From a virus, in the IMG/VR virus record IMGVR_UViG_3300011436_000011, positions 1 to 20,763 of that record: a DNA stretch of 20,763 bases, one strand, 5' to 3'. Positions within the stretch are counted from its first letter, which is position 1; each line of letters starts with the position of its first letter. Below are positions 12,501 through 19,628 of the stretch, one piece after another. A program made the translations under genes and the position numbers. Under the pieces are notes generated by a model, which did not search any database, was not told the origin of the DNA, and saw only the letters and a program-made list of their open reading frames with translations.

Positions 12501-14001
12501 CCGGCACGCTGATATTGTTTAGGCCATAGATTTCGTAAGACCGTCGCGGCACCCGTCCGGCAAATTGCTGTGCGTCAATCTCAATGCCAATCACGGCGCT
12601 ATCACTGTAAGACACCTTAGCGTCAATCAACTTCGTGTAGCTTGACCAGAACAATTGATTATTGAGATTCACCCGTGTGCTATCGGGCGTGACCCTGCGC
12701 ACCCGCACATTCCAAGGTGCGCCACCTACCGGCAAATCAAAGTCATATTGGACTTCCGCCGGTGACGTGGCCTTGTCATTGAGTTCGATATAGTCCTTGG
12801 TGACATATCCTTTCTTTGTGATAATTGAGACAGTGCCGGGAGGCAAACTCGTGCCGCCAACGCCCTGATTTTTTACGTTGAACTTGCTAACGCGGACTTC
12901 GTAATCGCCTTCGGTCAAGTCCATTACGCTGTAGTGCCGCGTGACCGGTTTTATATAGGAAGTCCCGCCCCCGTCACGCCCGCCGATAACTTGCACGCGA
13001 TTAGCAACACCCGACGCTTTACCCATCTCCAACCATGTACCACTCGACACCAACTTATATTCAACAAGGATTGACCATTTTTCCGAAGCGTCGTTAGGAT
13101 TGGCCGGATCATACTTTGCCACCACGTCCAGGCCCGTAGCCGTTGGCCCGGTGCTAGTAACAAAGCTTTCAAACTTTTTCATTTGGCGGACAGGCTTATA
13201 GCTGCCGCCGTTAGGCTGTACATCAATTATAAAGCGGAGTACCGTGCCCACCAAATCGCCCGTAGTCGGGTTCTGATATGACAATGCGGGCATACGCAAG
13301 GCCACGCGTAGACGTGTTATCTCATCGTCGCTGATTTGGCGGACTACGCCACCTGTAACAGCGCCGAATGTATGTATGCCGCTACCCGGCCCGGTGATAT
13401 TGACGTAAGGGCCTGATGTTGAATTGCCCGATGATATAGCAAATAGAAAATGGTCCGCGTCGTTTACGTGAACCCAATAATCAGTTAAGAGCGACAACCC
13501 CGGAGGAAGGACGCCCAACGTATCCACCTGGAAGGGGCCGTTACCTGTCGAAAGACCATGACTAACTGACGTGCATATGTCGCTTGCCGCCGCTGTGAAC
13601 TCTTGGCTGTTAGTGTATTGCTTGACTTGTGCGCCAACTGTTTCCTCACTTTCGACTTCTTCAAAACCAGCTAGGAAAGTTTGGTCAGGATAGCCAAGGC
13701 GCGTAACCCAATTAACCGCGTCGAAGTTGTAGGTGCCATCTTCATTCATCAATGGCGTGTAGTCAAAATTAATTGACTCCGCGCCCTTGACAAGTCCAAG
13801 GATAGGGCCTTCGCAAAGCAAATCAATAAAGCGGGCGGTTGACTTGCTTTGCAATGTGTTCTGTGATTCGGACGGTACATGCCCACCCGTACTCCCACCC
13901 TTGCCGCCGCCCTTGCCCTTGGCAAACGCAGCCAGCCTATCGGCATTGGCACGGCCAACCAATCGTTCAACTAGGGGATCATGTTGTGAGCCGTCAGGCA
14001 T
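9511..14001 (-). CDS. J: Tail tip / host specificity protein J-like (1496 residues)
   Basis: The length and place after the I-like gene match lambda J, the central tail-tip protein that contacts the host receptor. N-terminal region: Gly/Lys-rich start, then SKSTARFIDLLCEGPILGL (53-71). Residues about 510-735 fit the Phage-tail_3 region (VYDGVWSGTF; LLTNRRWGLGKYLDSSAIDK; CTSRGQARRHAKMILDTEEH). Two fibronectin-type-III-like domains lie near 1050-1145 and 1150-1240. The C-terminus (DEPVLQVTPANMGSGDYY; SRTGFTINFFNAA; NFDWTATGYG) is a known J-tail ending. Unlike compact J proteins it has two extra segments: about 129-218 (between VKQ and VVRQI) and about 806-983 (carbohydrate-binding-module-like). 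ATG 14001 lies two bases after the I-like stop. Function is well supported by context; the receptor is unknown. Confidence 0.9.
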   Translation of the reverse strand: MPDGSQHDPLVERLVGRANADRLAAFAKGKGGGKGGSTGGHVPSESQNTLQSKSTARFIDLLCEGPILGLVKGAESINFDYTPLMNEDGTYNFDAVNWVTRLGYPDQTFLAGFEEVESEETVGAQVKQYTNSQEFTAAASDICTSVSHGLSTGNGPFQVDTLGVLPPGLSLLTDYWVHVNDADHFLFAISSGNSTSGPYVNITGPGSGIHTFGAVTGGVVRQISDDEITRLRVALRMPALSYQNPTTGDLVGTVLRFIIDVQPNGGSYKPVRQMKKFESFVTSTGPTATGLDVVAKYDPANPNDASEKWSILVEYKLVSSGTWLEMGKASGVANRVQVIGGRDGGGTSYIKPVTRHYSVMDLTEGDYEVRVSKFNVKNQGVGGTSLPPGTVSIITKKGYVTKDYIELNDKATSPAEVQYDFDLPVGGAPWNVRVRRVTPDSTRVNLNNQLFWSSYTKLIDAKVSYSDSAVIGIEIDAQQFAGRVPRRSYEIYGLNNISVPDNYDPESRVYDGVWSGTFTTAYTTNAVWFLYTLLTNRRWGLGKYLDSSAIDKWSFYEVAKYSDVFVDDGFGGLEPRFEANGILNKFEDAYNVLQAIASIFRGMMYYATGTVFVSADMPGTPARAIVPADTVNGKFNYSGTGLLARHTVALVSWNDPVDHYRPTIEVVQNAALVRKYGWRPVNVAIPLCTSRGQARRHAKMILDTEEHETELCDWAVAVDNLDLMPGLLVDIADPNYMGVRWGGRSPSATATHIVLDAAVTLEAGETYQLGLVMADGKLEYQTVTNGQGTYTELDVAAPYSGAYLGDNILQSAYELDNSVVWTRTQLNTVTPNAANAADGTARADKIVANTVSAQHYITQRYDRNTNVSQIFELVFDVDPAEYTACQLTISQVDGASGAALGVNLSTQAMSPSTFGSGYTIISNSVLDLGGGIYRCTLRALVPSGQAIGTCALKPQNPYGTTSFVGDNSSGIYASNAQLYHVRPCVPGAVWILKGTNLSPRQFRILALSEIDKLTAKAVAIFNDAAKYDRVEQGIVLAEPNYTLMTTGPMAPPTALGFTEYLYRAGPSVKSAATLSWTAAADPRVQIYEVATRRAGAGNYTTIGFTNQPRVEVLDTTEGSWGFRVRAIDGHKRLFSPWATLDPAIIAGLAGKPADVTGFSVSVIAGAMQLVWQPVTDLDLDHYRIKYSTLTTGVTWGSSTDYSPNVKDVTVKLPMVVGTYLIKAVDTSGNESVNAASVVTPIDEQSNLNIVQTITEHTAFTGTKTNCTVVSSTLRLTALDTNIAQSDLDTSPNSGAPVASALYVSATTVDLGDVYNNRVIATLDAIGIDTGNVMSNWVTLASVAALQQTEPTEWKVILQLRTTRDNPAGSPTWTAWKDFVTGDYTFRGAQFRAIILSYVANTNAAIRGLVFTVDMPDRTLGNKNVASNSGADTNITYSPAFKDEPVLQVTPANMGSGDYYTATSKSRTGFTINFFNAAATRVSRNFDWTATGYGTVT

Positions 14002-14003
14002 TT

Positions 14004-14639
14004 TTATATCCGTGAAATTACTAGGCCAGCGCTTACAAGCACCGAGCCAACTTCCATACGCCCAACTACAATAGGCACCGGCCCGCCCTGCTCAATTGTG
14101 TTGACAGGACCATTAAAGAAAAACGATGCACGCTCTTCAGGTTTTTCACGGCCCCCATAATCCGACTTAGGCGCTGGCGATAGCAGTTGCGCCGCGCCAG
14201 CCAGGACCAAGGACGCACCCAAAGCCGCTATAGCGCCGTAGGTAACACCTAACGCAATCTCACTAGCAAAGCCTGCCGCCAATGTGCCACCTCCGGCTAT
14301 GCCTGCGGGCGGCACAAAGATTGATATGGCTATCAGGGCCACGCCTAGGATGATCTTGAATATCCCTGTCTTCTTACTACCAACGGGCATAGGTATAATG
14401 TGCAAGTCATTAGCTTGCCCAAGGCTAAGGGTCAGTTGATCCTCGTTAAGCGCAAAGTCCTCCTCCGGCCTGCCCCTGATAACCCGGTATTCACCGCCAT
14501 AAAGTGACCGGTAAAACGTAGGGAAGTTAGCAGACATAGCCCGTATGGCTTCAGCAGGGGTCGCCACGGCCAAGTCAAACTTGGGGCCGTACTCGTCTGC
14601 AAGCTTGCCGTAAAGGTGTATGGTCTTAAGTTGATTCAT
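14004..14639 (-). CDS. I: Tail assembly protein I-like
   Basis: The product has 211 residues; its start overlaps the K-like gene by 14 bases, as in lambda. The N-terminus is ubiquitin/beta-grasp-like (KTIHLYGKLADEYGPKFDLA, then TPAEAIRAMSANFPTFYRSL), followed by a hydrophobic helix pair around residues 92-160 (FKIILGVALIAISIFVPPAG; ALGVTYGAIAALGASLVLAG). The C-terminus carries the family ending FFFNGPVNTIEQGGPVPIVV then GRMEVGSVLVSAGL. Lambda I is needed to build the tail tip and is not a stable part of the mature virion. Gene order K-I-J and the sequence pattern both support the call. Confidence 0.88.
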   Translation of the reverse strand: MNQLKTIHLYGKLADEYGPKFDLAVATPAEAIRAMSANFPTFYRSLYGGEYRVIRGRPEEDFALNEDQLTLSLGQANDLHIIPMPVGSKKTGIFKIILGVALIAISIFVPPAGIAGGGTLAAGFASEIALGVTYGAIAALGASLVLAGAAQLLSPAPKSDYGGREKPEERASFFFNGPVNTIEQGGPVPIVVGRMEVGSVLVSAGLVISRI

Positions 14640-15342
14640 GTCTGTACCAGTTGTCTTTGATGATTGCCATATACCGTTCGATGCTGTCCGCGCGGCTGTA
14701 CTGGTCCATTAGATGGTGGAGCATTTGGCCGTTCCCGATGTACAACCCGCCGTGATTGGGTACGGAACTATCAATTCGCATACTGCACATATCACCCACA
14801 ACCGGGCGCTCATCCGCTGTTAGTCTACGAAAGCCAGCTTCTGCTAGGCCGGTGCGGTAAATGTCCTCGCCCGCTTTCCACCAACCCCACTCACTGGCAA
14901 ACGCAGGCAGCCACAAGCCACGCTCCAACTTGTACCAGTGTCGAATTAGCGTCCAGCAATCGGTAACCCCGTATCTGAACTTGCGCTTTTCAAGTGGCGG
15001 TATCGGCAATTGGTCGCCGTACCAGAATACTTCTTTGACTGCCCTGCCATCCGTAACAGCAATGCCCCATGGCACGCCCATATTGATTTGATTTAGGAGA
15101 TCACGCTTTGTTGGGAACGCGGGGCCGTCTGTGTGGCTGTGGACCACGCCTTGGAGTGTGCCATCAATTAGGGCTTGTGTGAAACCTGTATCGCCCGACA
15201 TATCGAAAGCGTTAAGCGGATCATCCGCCGCATTGATGCACGGGTAGTAAGCGCCGTTAGCTACATAGCCGCAGGACTCACGCGGGTAGTCCGTCGCCGC
15301 GTGTACTGCAATAGCTATGATAAGGTGGTCAAACTCGTACAC
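14626..15342 (-). CDS. K: Tail tip peptidase K-like (JAMM plus NlpC/P60)
   Basis: The product has 238 residues. GTG 15342 is chosen because CAGGAG lies 6-7 bases upstream and it leaves only a 14-base overlap with the L-like gene; the longer frame from 15468 would overlap that gene by 140 bases. An N-terminal Mov34/JAMM domain shows E22, HSH (68-70) and T78-x-x-D81 (consensus H-x-H-x7-S-x2-D with Ser replaced by Thr), the zinc-binding pattern. A C-terminal NlpC/P60 domain has YGVTDCWTLI (C129) and PNHGGLYIGNG (H197) with later HH (209-210) as candidate third residue. In lambda the protein K belongs to the tail tip and is thought to help the tail pass the cell wall. All key residues of both domains appear intact. 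Confidence 0.88.
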   Translation of the reverse strand: MYEFDHLIIAIAVHAATDYPRESCGYVANGAYYPCINAADDPLNAFDMSGDTGFTQALIDGTLQGVVHSHTDGPAFPTKRDLLNQINMGVPWGIAVTDGRAVKEVFWYGDQLPIPPLEKRKFRYGVTDCWTLIRHWYKLERGLWLPAFASEWGWWKAGEDIYRTGLAEAGFRRLTADERPVVGDMCSMRIDSSVPNHGGLYIGNGQMLHHLMDQYSRADSIERYMAIIKDNWYRHEST

Positions 15343-16051
15343 GCGCCACTCCTGGAAATGCCCATGTTGGTAATTCACCGGTGCCGATTGTTGAAAAGCG
15401 TATTTTACATCCAGATAAGAACCGGCTGCAATCATCCTTATCGGCACTTGTGGGTTGATCATTTGCATCGAATGCCGCCATACCTACATAAGGGCATTCA
15501 ATATTGGTGTAGACATACGCGCCAGCCGTAGCATCCCAAAACCTATAGGAACGAGTGCATGTATCGCGCAACACTTGGCGGCCCGGTATCAAGCGGCCTT
15601 CCTGGTCAACAGCCGATGACAATTCAAACTCGATAACTTCACCGGGCGTATGTGCAGCCTTGCGCTCAATGTTGTATATGTCCTTAAGGTGGTGCGCTGT
15701 TGGGTCCGCCTGCGGCTGGCCATCAAGGAAACGCTTATAGGTCCGCCAGCGCGTTAACTGACTCCCTATAAGATCGTTACCAGCTATTACTAGGCTGGTC
15801 ATAAGGAGATCAATGTCACTGAACTTAATCTTAGGCCGTGGCATCACGCCACGCCCCGACCACTCGTAGCCACTGGCCTCCATGTCCGTTGGGTTGTAAG
15901 TATCGCCGTCCCATTGTACTGACGTGCCATCCTCAAAGACGGTTGGCGTAAAGTAGTACGTGCTTAAGCCTTGGTTGGTGGCATCCAACTTGAATAGCCA
16001 CACGATGGCATCAAGCTCGGCACCCTGGATATGTTGAGTGAAGAGAGTCAT
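15329..16051 (-). CDS. L: Minor tail protein L-like, with four conserved-looking cysteines
   Basis: The product has 240 residues. ATG 16051 is chosen because it forms an ATGA overlap with the M-like stop; TTG 16063 is the alternative. The N-terminus (FTQHIQGAELDAIVWLFKLD, then YYFTPTVFEDGTSVQWDGDT) fits phage minor tail protein L. The C-terminal part has cysteines at 165 (RDTCTRSYRFWD), 186 (NIECPYVG), 208 and 215 (KDDCSRFLSGCKIRF). Lambda L uses four C-terminal cysteines to bind an iron-sulfur cluster, and the spacing here fits that arrangement. The protein is expected to sit at the tail tip next to M, K and J. Confidence 0.88.
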   Translation of the reverse strand: MTLFTQHIQGAELDAIVWLFKLDATNQGLSTYYFTPTVFEDGTSVQWDGDTYNPTDMEASGYEWSGRGVMPRPKIKFSDIDLLMTSLVIAGNDLIGSQLTRWRTYKRFLDGQPQADPTAHHLKDIYNIERKAAHTPGEVIEFELSSAVDQEGRLIPGRQVLRDTCTRSYRFWDATAGAYVYTNIECPYVGMAAFDANDQPTSADKDDCSRFLSGCKIRFSTIGTGELPTWAFPGVARVRV

Positions 16052-16407
16052 ATCGCGAACCAATACACCCGTTCTAGAGTTGCCGTTATGCGGTCTAGAC
16101 CGCTTAAACTTGGTCCCCTAAGCGGCACCCGCTGCCATTCTTTACATAGCCACTTCTTTAGCACTGTGTCCCTAGGGGCCAGCCAAAAGAAAGACTTGGC
16201 TATGTGGTCCTTAAAGAACTGATCAATGATAGCTGCGTTAGCTTCCGTAAGCGGAGGCCATTCCAGTGACCATATTTCATCAAGCGGGTTAAGCCCATTA
16301 GGCGACACGGCCCCGTAATTATCACCAAACGGAACCGTTAACAGGCGCGCCCGTCGCGTGCCCTGCGGTTCAAGGCTTGGTGGTAGAGGCGGTGTAAATG
16401 TGTCCAT
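16048..16407 (-). CDS. M: Minor tail protein M-like
   Basis: The product has 119 residues from ATG 16407, preceded by AGGTGAG. The sequence follows the minor tail protein M family: VPFGDNYGAVSPNGLNPLDE, then WSLEWPPLTEANAAIIDQFF, then FFWLAPRD, KKWLCKEWQRVPL and a final RITATLERVYWF. In lambda, M joins the tail tube end to the tip complex. It follows the tape measure gene by 7 bases and overlaps the L-like gene by 4 bases. The 14-bp palindrome at 16090-16103 falls inside its last codons (SGLDR). Confidence 0.85.
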   Translation of the reverse strand: MDTFTPPLPPSLEPQGTRRARLLTVPFGDNYGAVSPNGLNPLDEIWSLEWPPLTEANAAIIDQFFKDHIAKSFFWLAPRDTVLKKWLCKEWQRVPLRGPSLSGLDRITATLERVYWFAI

Positions 16408-16414
16408 TGCTCAC

Positions 16415-18556
16415 CTACGCTAACATGCCACCCGGACGCATTTCGCGCCCGATAACTGACAAGACCTTATCCTCAATGACCCGTTCCACAACTTGCCCAA
16501 CCTGTGAAGCCAAGTCTTTATTCTGTTCCCTACTGCCGCCGCTAGCATTGACCGTAAGATTAAGCATGATCCCACCTACGCCCATACGGCTGCCACGCGG
16601 GATAACCTGCTCGCCCTTTTGCAAGATAGCAGGCATTTCGCCAGACTTAAGACCAGCGCCCGGCGTGCCGCTATGGTAACGCGGGGCACCGGCAAATAGC
16701 AGGGGGCTAACGCTGCGCCCCAGCGTGCCCTTGCCGCCTACGCGCCCGCCGCTATGGAACTGTCCTACAAACCAATCCGTAAGCGGGCCGGTGACAAACT
16801 TGCGCAGCGCCACACGGGCTAGGTCTTGCAGCAATCCTTTTAGCACGTCTTGCAAACTCTCGGCTGCAAAGATGGCTTCCTCAAAAGCACTGGACCATAC
16901 AGAACCAAAATCTTGCGCCGCTGATTTCAGATTGCTTAGCGCGTCGTTCTGTTTTTCCAACGTGTCCTTGGCCTTGGCCACGCCCCGATTAAAGCCCTCC
17001 GCCGTAAGTCCGCCCGTGACCATCAGTTCGCTAAGATGTTTGACGTAAGCGTTGTACTGCTCAAGTGGTGTTAGCGTGTCCTCGATGATTTGCTTGGCTT
17101 CTTCTTGGGCTTTCTTTTGATCGTCTTGCGCCTTTTTAAGATCGTAATAGGCAGCCGCCAAATTGCGGATACGATCATATCGCGGATCGTCAGCACCCAC
17201 GCCCTTAAGCGCGTCACCTATAGCTTGGTCGCGTTCGGTCTTGCCTAACTGCTCTAAGGCAAATTGCAATTCCTTTATTGACGCGGCAACCTTGTCAACT
17301 TCTTTTGACCCGCCCGCGTTCTCCATATCCTGTAGGAACTTTTCTATATCAAATACGGGCGCACCACCCGTACCCATGCCGCCACCTGTACCAGCGCTTG
17401 CACCCGTATCTAACGTGCTTAGGTAAGCAGCCTCCGCCTCTTTTGCCTGCCGTAACCGCCGCTGTATATCGGCTACTTGTGCGTTACGGTAAACCATATC
17501 GGGTGCGTCATTAGGTGTACCGCTCCGTTTTAGCACGTCTAGTTCTTCTTGATTGGCTTTTAATTGTTCCTCCAAGCGCCGAACCTGCGGGTTGCCCGTT
17601 GCCCGCATACCCGTAAGGTTATTACCTTCATTAGCACCATTGACCACCATATCAATAGCGTTGAGCACGCCCTTAAATTGGGAGGCGTTGCGCACGGCGA
17701 AATCAATCATACCAGAAATCCAGCTAGCCACGCGCTTTACACCTTCCTGGAAATCCTTGTTGGTAAACAAATCGACAATGGATTCCATGACCGGCACAAA
17801 CGCAATAGCCAAGTTCATACCGCTAACCTTGATCACGTCGAACAGCACGCCTAGCCTATCGCTTGTCGCTTTGGCCTTGGCGATTGCATCTTTCTCCAGC
17901 ACAAGGCCCAACTCGTGCGCTTGCTCCGCAAGACCCTTAAGCCCACCAGCACCCTCAAGTAGCACGTTCTTAAGATCGTTACCACTCCTCCCCAACAGGT
18001 CCAAGATGACTTTGGTTTGCACGGCTGGGTCTTGGATGCCCTTGATCCTATCGGCAAGTTCAAGGAACACGTCCGCCGTGGCCTTGGTCTTACCCGTATT
18101 GTCCGTAAGGTTGATACCTAGCGCTTCAAATTCAGCGCGCATTGTTTTGTTGCCAGTGACCGCCTCGCCGATATTGTTGTTGAGGAACTTTAGCGCCGTA
18201 TCCATGGCCTCGATACTTGACCCAGACTGACGGGCGGCAAAGCGCAATTCTTGTAGCTGGTCAGTAGTCACGCCTAGCTTCATAGCCGTTTCGCCAATGG
18301 ACCCGGCAGCATCCAGCATCTTTTGAGTAAAGTAGAACATGCCGGTAAGACCAGCCGCCGCAACAGCGGCAGTGCGCAAACTAAACAAGCGGCTAGTGGC
18401 GCGGTTGATTGCCGCGCCAAACTTGTCAGTGGCGCGTTCCGTTCGCTCCGCACTATTTTTGACGTTGCGTTCAACATCCCTTAACTGCGCATCGAACTTA
18501 TCGAGGCGGGCGACTACTTCAATATAGGCTTCGCCTAGTTTATTTTCGTCAGCCAT
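16415..18556 (-). CDS. H: Tape measure protein (lambda H-like)
   Basis: The product has 713 residues from ATG 18556, overlapping the frameshifted chaperone gene by 8 bases. The N-terminus (AYIEVVARLDKFDAQLRDVE then RNVKNSAERTERATDKFG) is coiled-coil-like and typical of tape measures. Hydrophobic segments lie near 59-76 (TAAVAAAGLTGMFYF) and 241-264 (VIKVSGMNLAIAFVPVMESI), helical repeats fill the middle, and the C-terminus carries EMPAILQKGEQVIPRGSRMG near 640-659, a signature of this family. The protein sets tail length during assembly and enters the host with the DNA. At roughly 1.5 angstrom per residue, 713 residues predict a tail of about 107 nm (inference). Confidence 0.9.
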   Translation of the reverse strand: MADENKLGEAYIEVVARLDKFDAQLRDVERNVKNSAERTERATDKFGAAINRATSRLFSLRTAAVAAAGLTGMFYFTQKMLDAAGSIGETAMKLGVTTDQLQELRFAARQSGSSIEAMDTALKFLNNNIGEAVTGNKTMRAEFEALGINLTDNTGKTKATADVFLELADRIKGIQDPAVQTKVILDLLGRSGNDLKNVLLEGAGGLKGLAEQAHELGLVLEKDAIAKAKATSDRLGVLFDVIKVSGMNLAIAFVPVMESIVDLFTNKDFQEGVKRVASWISGMIDFAVRNASQFKGVLNAIDMVVNGANEGNNLTGMRATGNPQVRRLEEQLKANQEELDVLKRSGTPNDAPDMVYRNAQVADIQRRLRQAKEAEAAYLSTLDTGASAGTGGGMGTGGAPVFDIEKFLQDMENAGGSKEVDKVAASIKELQFALEQLGKTERDQAIGDALKGVGADDPRYDRIRNLAAAYYDLKKAQDDQKKAQEEAKQIIEDTLTPLEQYNAYVKHLSELMVTGGLTAEGFNRGVAKAKDTLEKQNDALSNLKSAAQDFGSVWSSAFEEAIFAAESLQDVLKGLLQDLARVALRKFVTGPLTDWFVGQFHSGGRVGGKGTLGRSVSPLLFAGAPRYHSGTPGAGLKSGEMPAILQKGEQVIPRGSRMGVGGIMLNLTVNASGGSREQNKDLASQVGQVVERVIEDKVLSVIGREMRPGGMLA

Positions 18557-19195
18557 TAGGCGCCCCAGCTATCTTGGCATTATGCGCTTCCGCCATTGCA
18601 ACCAACCCTTGGCGCAGGGCATCTTGAGATGTTTCTTTTTTTAGGAACATTGTGTCCAAGTCAGGTAGACGTTCGACACGGGTAAAAGCGCCAACATGCC
18701 AAGCCACACGTATGAGGCGCTGGTACTCTTCCGTATTCTTTTCATTACAAGCATGTATGCACAATCCTAACTGATAGGGCGTTGTCGCCCAAAACTCTTC
18801 CGGCTTTAATCCAACAGTCCAAGCGCTCTTAAAAGACCGCTTGATTATTTCGCTTGGACTATCCGAGGGTTTCCCTTTTCATCCGCCTCCACTTGTACCG
18901 GCGGCCCATCTTTGCCAAAGTAGGCAAATTCATAAGCCTCGGTCACCGCCGCTATTGTCGGAACTAGCGGCGGTGAAAGGTCTTGGATGCGTTCGGGCGT
19001 AAGGCCCTCATTTTTGTGATGCTTCAACAACCCAATGGCAAGCGCCTTAGCCAATGATCCTGTATCGCGCAAGTTCATGTTGTTGAGACCAAACTCCCCA
19101 GCCAACAAGGTAAGCGCATTCCAGTCAAACACAATGGTATAGGTCTTGCCGTCAAGCTGTATCTCACGTTCACCTTTAATAGGATTGGCAGCCAT
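18549..19195 (-). CDS. Tail assembly chaperone, long form made by programmed -1 frameshift (lambda GT-like)
   Basis: Two frames join here. The upstream frame (ATG 19195, AGGTGACC upstream) encodes a 116-residue chaperone ending at 18845; the downstream frame continues to 18549 with no plausible start of its own. On the minus strand GGGAAAC (18875-18869) sits in the correct register (G GGA AAC), so a -1 slip fuses 109 residues of the first frame to 106 of the second, giving 215 residues. The downstream part reads GLKPEEFWATTPYQLGLCIH, a pattern typical of phage tail assembly chaperone C-terminal domains. This mirrors lambda G/GT: the short form coats the tape measure and the T domain recruits tube subunits. 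Position between tube and tape measure genes fits exactly. Confidence 0.88.
18816..18875 (-). promoter_or_regulatory. -1 programmed frameshift signal: slippery GGGAAAC plus stem-loop
   Basis: Read on the minus strand: GGGAAAC (18875-18869), an 8-base spacer CCTCGGAT (18868-18861), then a perfect 10-bp inverted repeat, AGTCCAAGCG (18860-18851) and CGCTTGGACT (18825-18816), around a 25-base loop that contains the zero-frame stop TAA (18847-18845). Slippery site, spacer and downstream structure match the classical -1 frameshift architecture; lambda uses GGGAAAG. Confidence 0.9.
18845..19195 (-). CDS. Tail assembly chaperone, short form (lambda G-like)
   Basis: This is the unshifted 116-residue product. 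It starts MAANPIKGEREIQLDGKTYT and continues with IVFDWNALTLLAGEFGLNNM, resembling the gene-transfer-agent-type tail chaperone (the family includes GTA gp10-like proteins). In the middle is an Ala/Leu-rich helix (GSLAKALAIGLLKHHKNEGL) and then TPERIQDLSPPLVPTIAAVT. The zero-frame stop falls inside the loop of the predicted stimulatory hairpin. In lambda the short form is made in large excess over the frameshifted form. Confidence 0.82.
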   Translation of the reverse strand: MAANPIKGEREIQLDGKTYTIVFDWNALTLLAGEFGLNNMNLRDTGSLAKALAIGLLKHHKNEGLTPERIQDLSPPLVPTIAAVTEAYEFAYFGKDGPPVQVEADEKGNPRIVQAK

Positions 19196-19205
19196 AGGTC
19201 ACCTA

Positions 19206-19628
19206 CTACGGGGTCAACGTGATTGGGCCAGTGATCTCGACAGTAAGCGTGGCTTCAGCAAGCTGATCAACGCCTCCGACAACATTGAAGCCAAGTACGA
19301 AACCGCTGAAAGACATATCGGCGGCCCCGATATCGCTAAACACGATCTTGAAGTTCCGGCGCGTCCGGTTCTTCCGATCATTGTATAGCGCCACTTGCTG
19401 GGCATTGGACGGGATAAAGTTCATCGTGAACGTCACCTGTCCCTCGTCCGGCAGGCCCATAAGCTTTTCGCGGGCCGTACTTTCCAAGTGCGTTGCGTCA
19501 AGTACCGCCGCCTGACCGGACGGCCCGTTAAACGATTTGATTTCACCGATCGTGGTAAACGCTTCGGCGCTTGCACCATCACCACGCTTGATGAGTGTGC
19601 CTTGGGTATTAAATGCGTTCGTAGTCAT
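19206..19628 (-). CDS. Major tail tube protein
   Basis: The product has 140 residues. ATG 19628 forms an ATGA overlap with the tail terminator gene, and GGAGG lies 7 bases upstream. The sequence opens with NTQGTLIKRGDGASAEAF and TTIGEIKSFNGPSGQAAVLD, then ATHLESTAREKLMGLPDEGQ, VTFTMNFIPSN and MSFSGFVLGFNVVG, ending in LTVEITGPITL, the usual layout of the small beta-sandwich tube proteins (TTP/GTA gp9-like). Hexameric rings of this protein stack to form the tube around the tape measure. Place and size fit the family; no C-terminal Ig-like domain is present, so the tube surface should be plain. Confidence 0.85.
   Translation of the reverse strand: MTTNAFNTQGTLIKRGDGASAEAFTTIGEIKSFNGPSGQAAVLDATHLESTAREKLMGLPDEGQVTFTMNFIPSNAQQVALYNDRKNRTRRNFKIVFSDIGAADMSFSGFVLGFNVVGGVDQLAEATLTVEITGPITLTP

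Noticed and set aside
14626-15468. 280-residue version of the K-like gene
   Set aside because: It would overlap the L-like gene by 140 bases. GTG 15342 has CAGGAG upstream and starts just before the JAMM domain.
17553-18230. 225-residue plus-strand open frame opposite the tape measure gene
   Set aside because: It is a Ser/Leu-rich mirror of the helical tape-measure codons, not a plausible independent gene.
18549-18764. Separate 71-residue gene upstream of the tape measure
   Set aside because: Its only start would be a TTG with no ribosome binding site, and the frame continues upstream to the slippery site, so it is the tail of the frameshifted chaperone.
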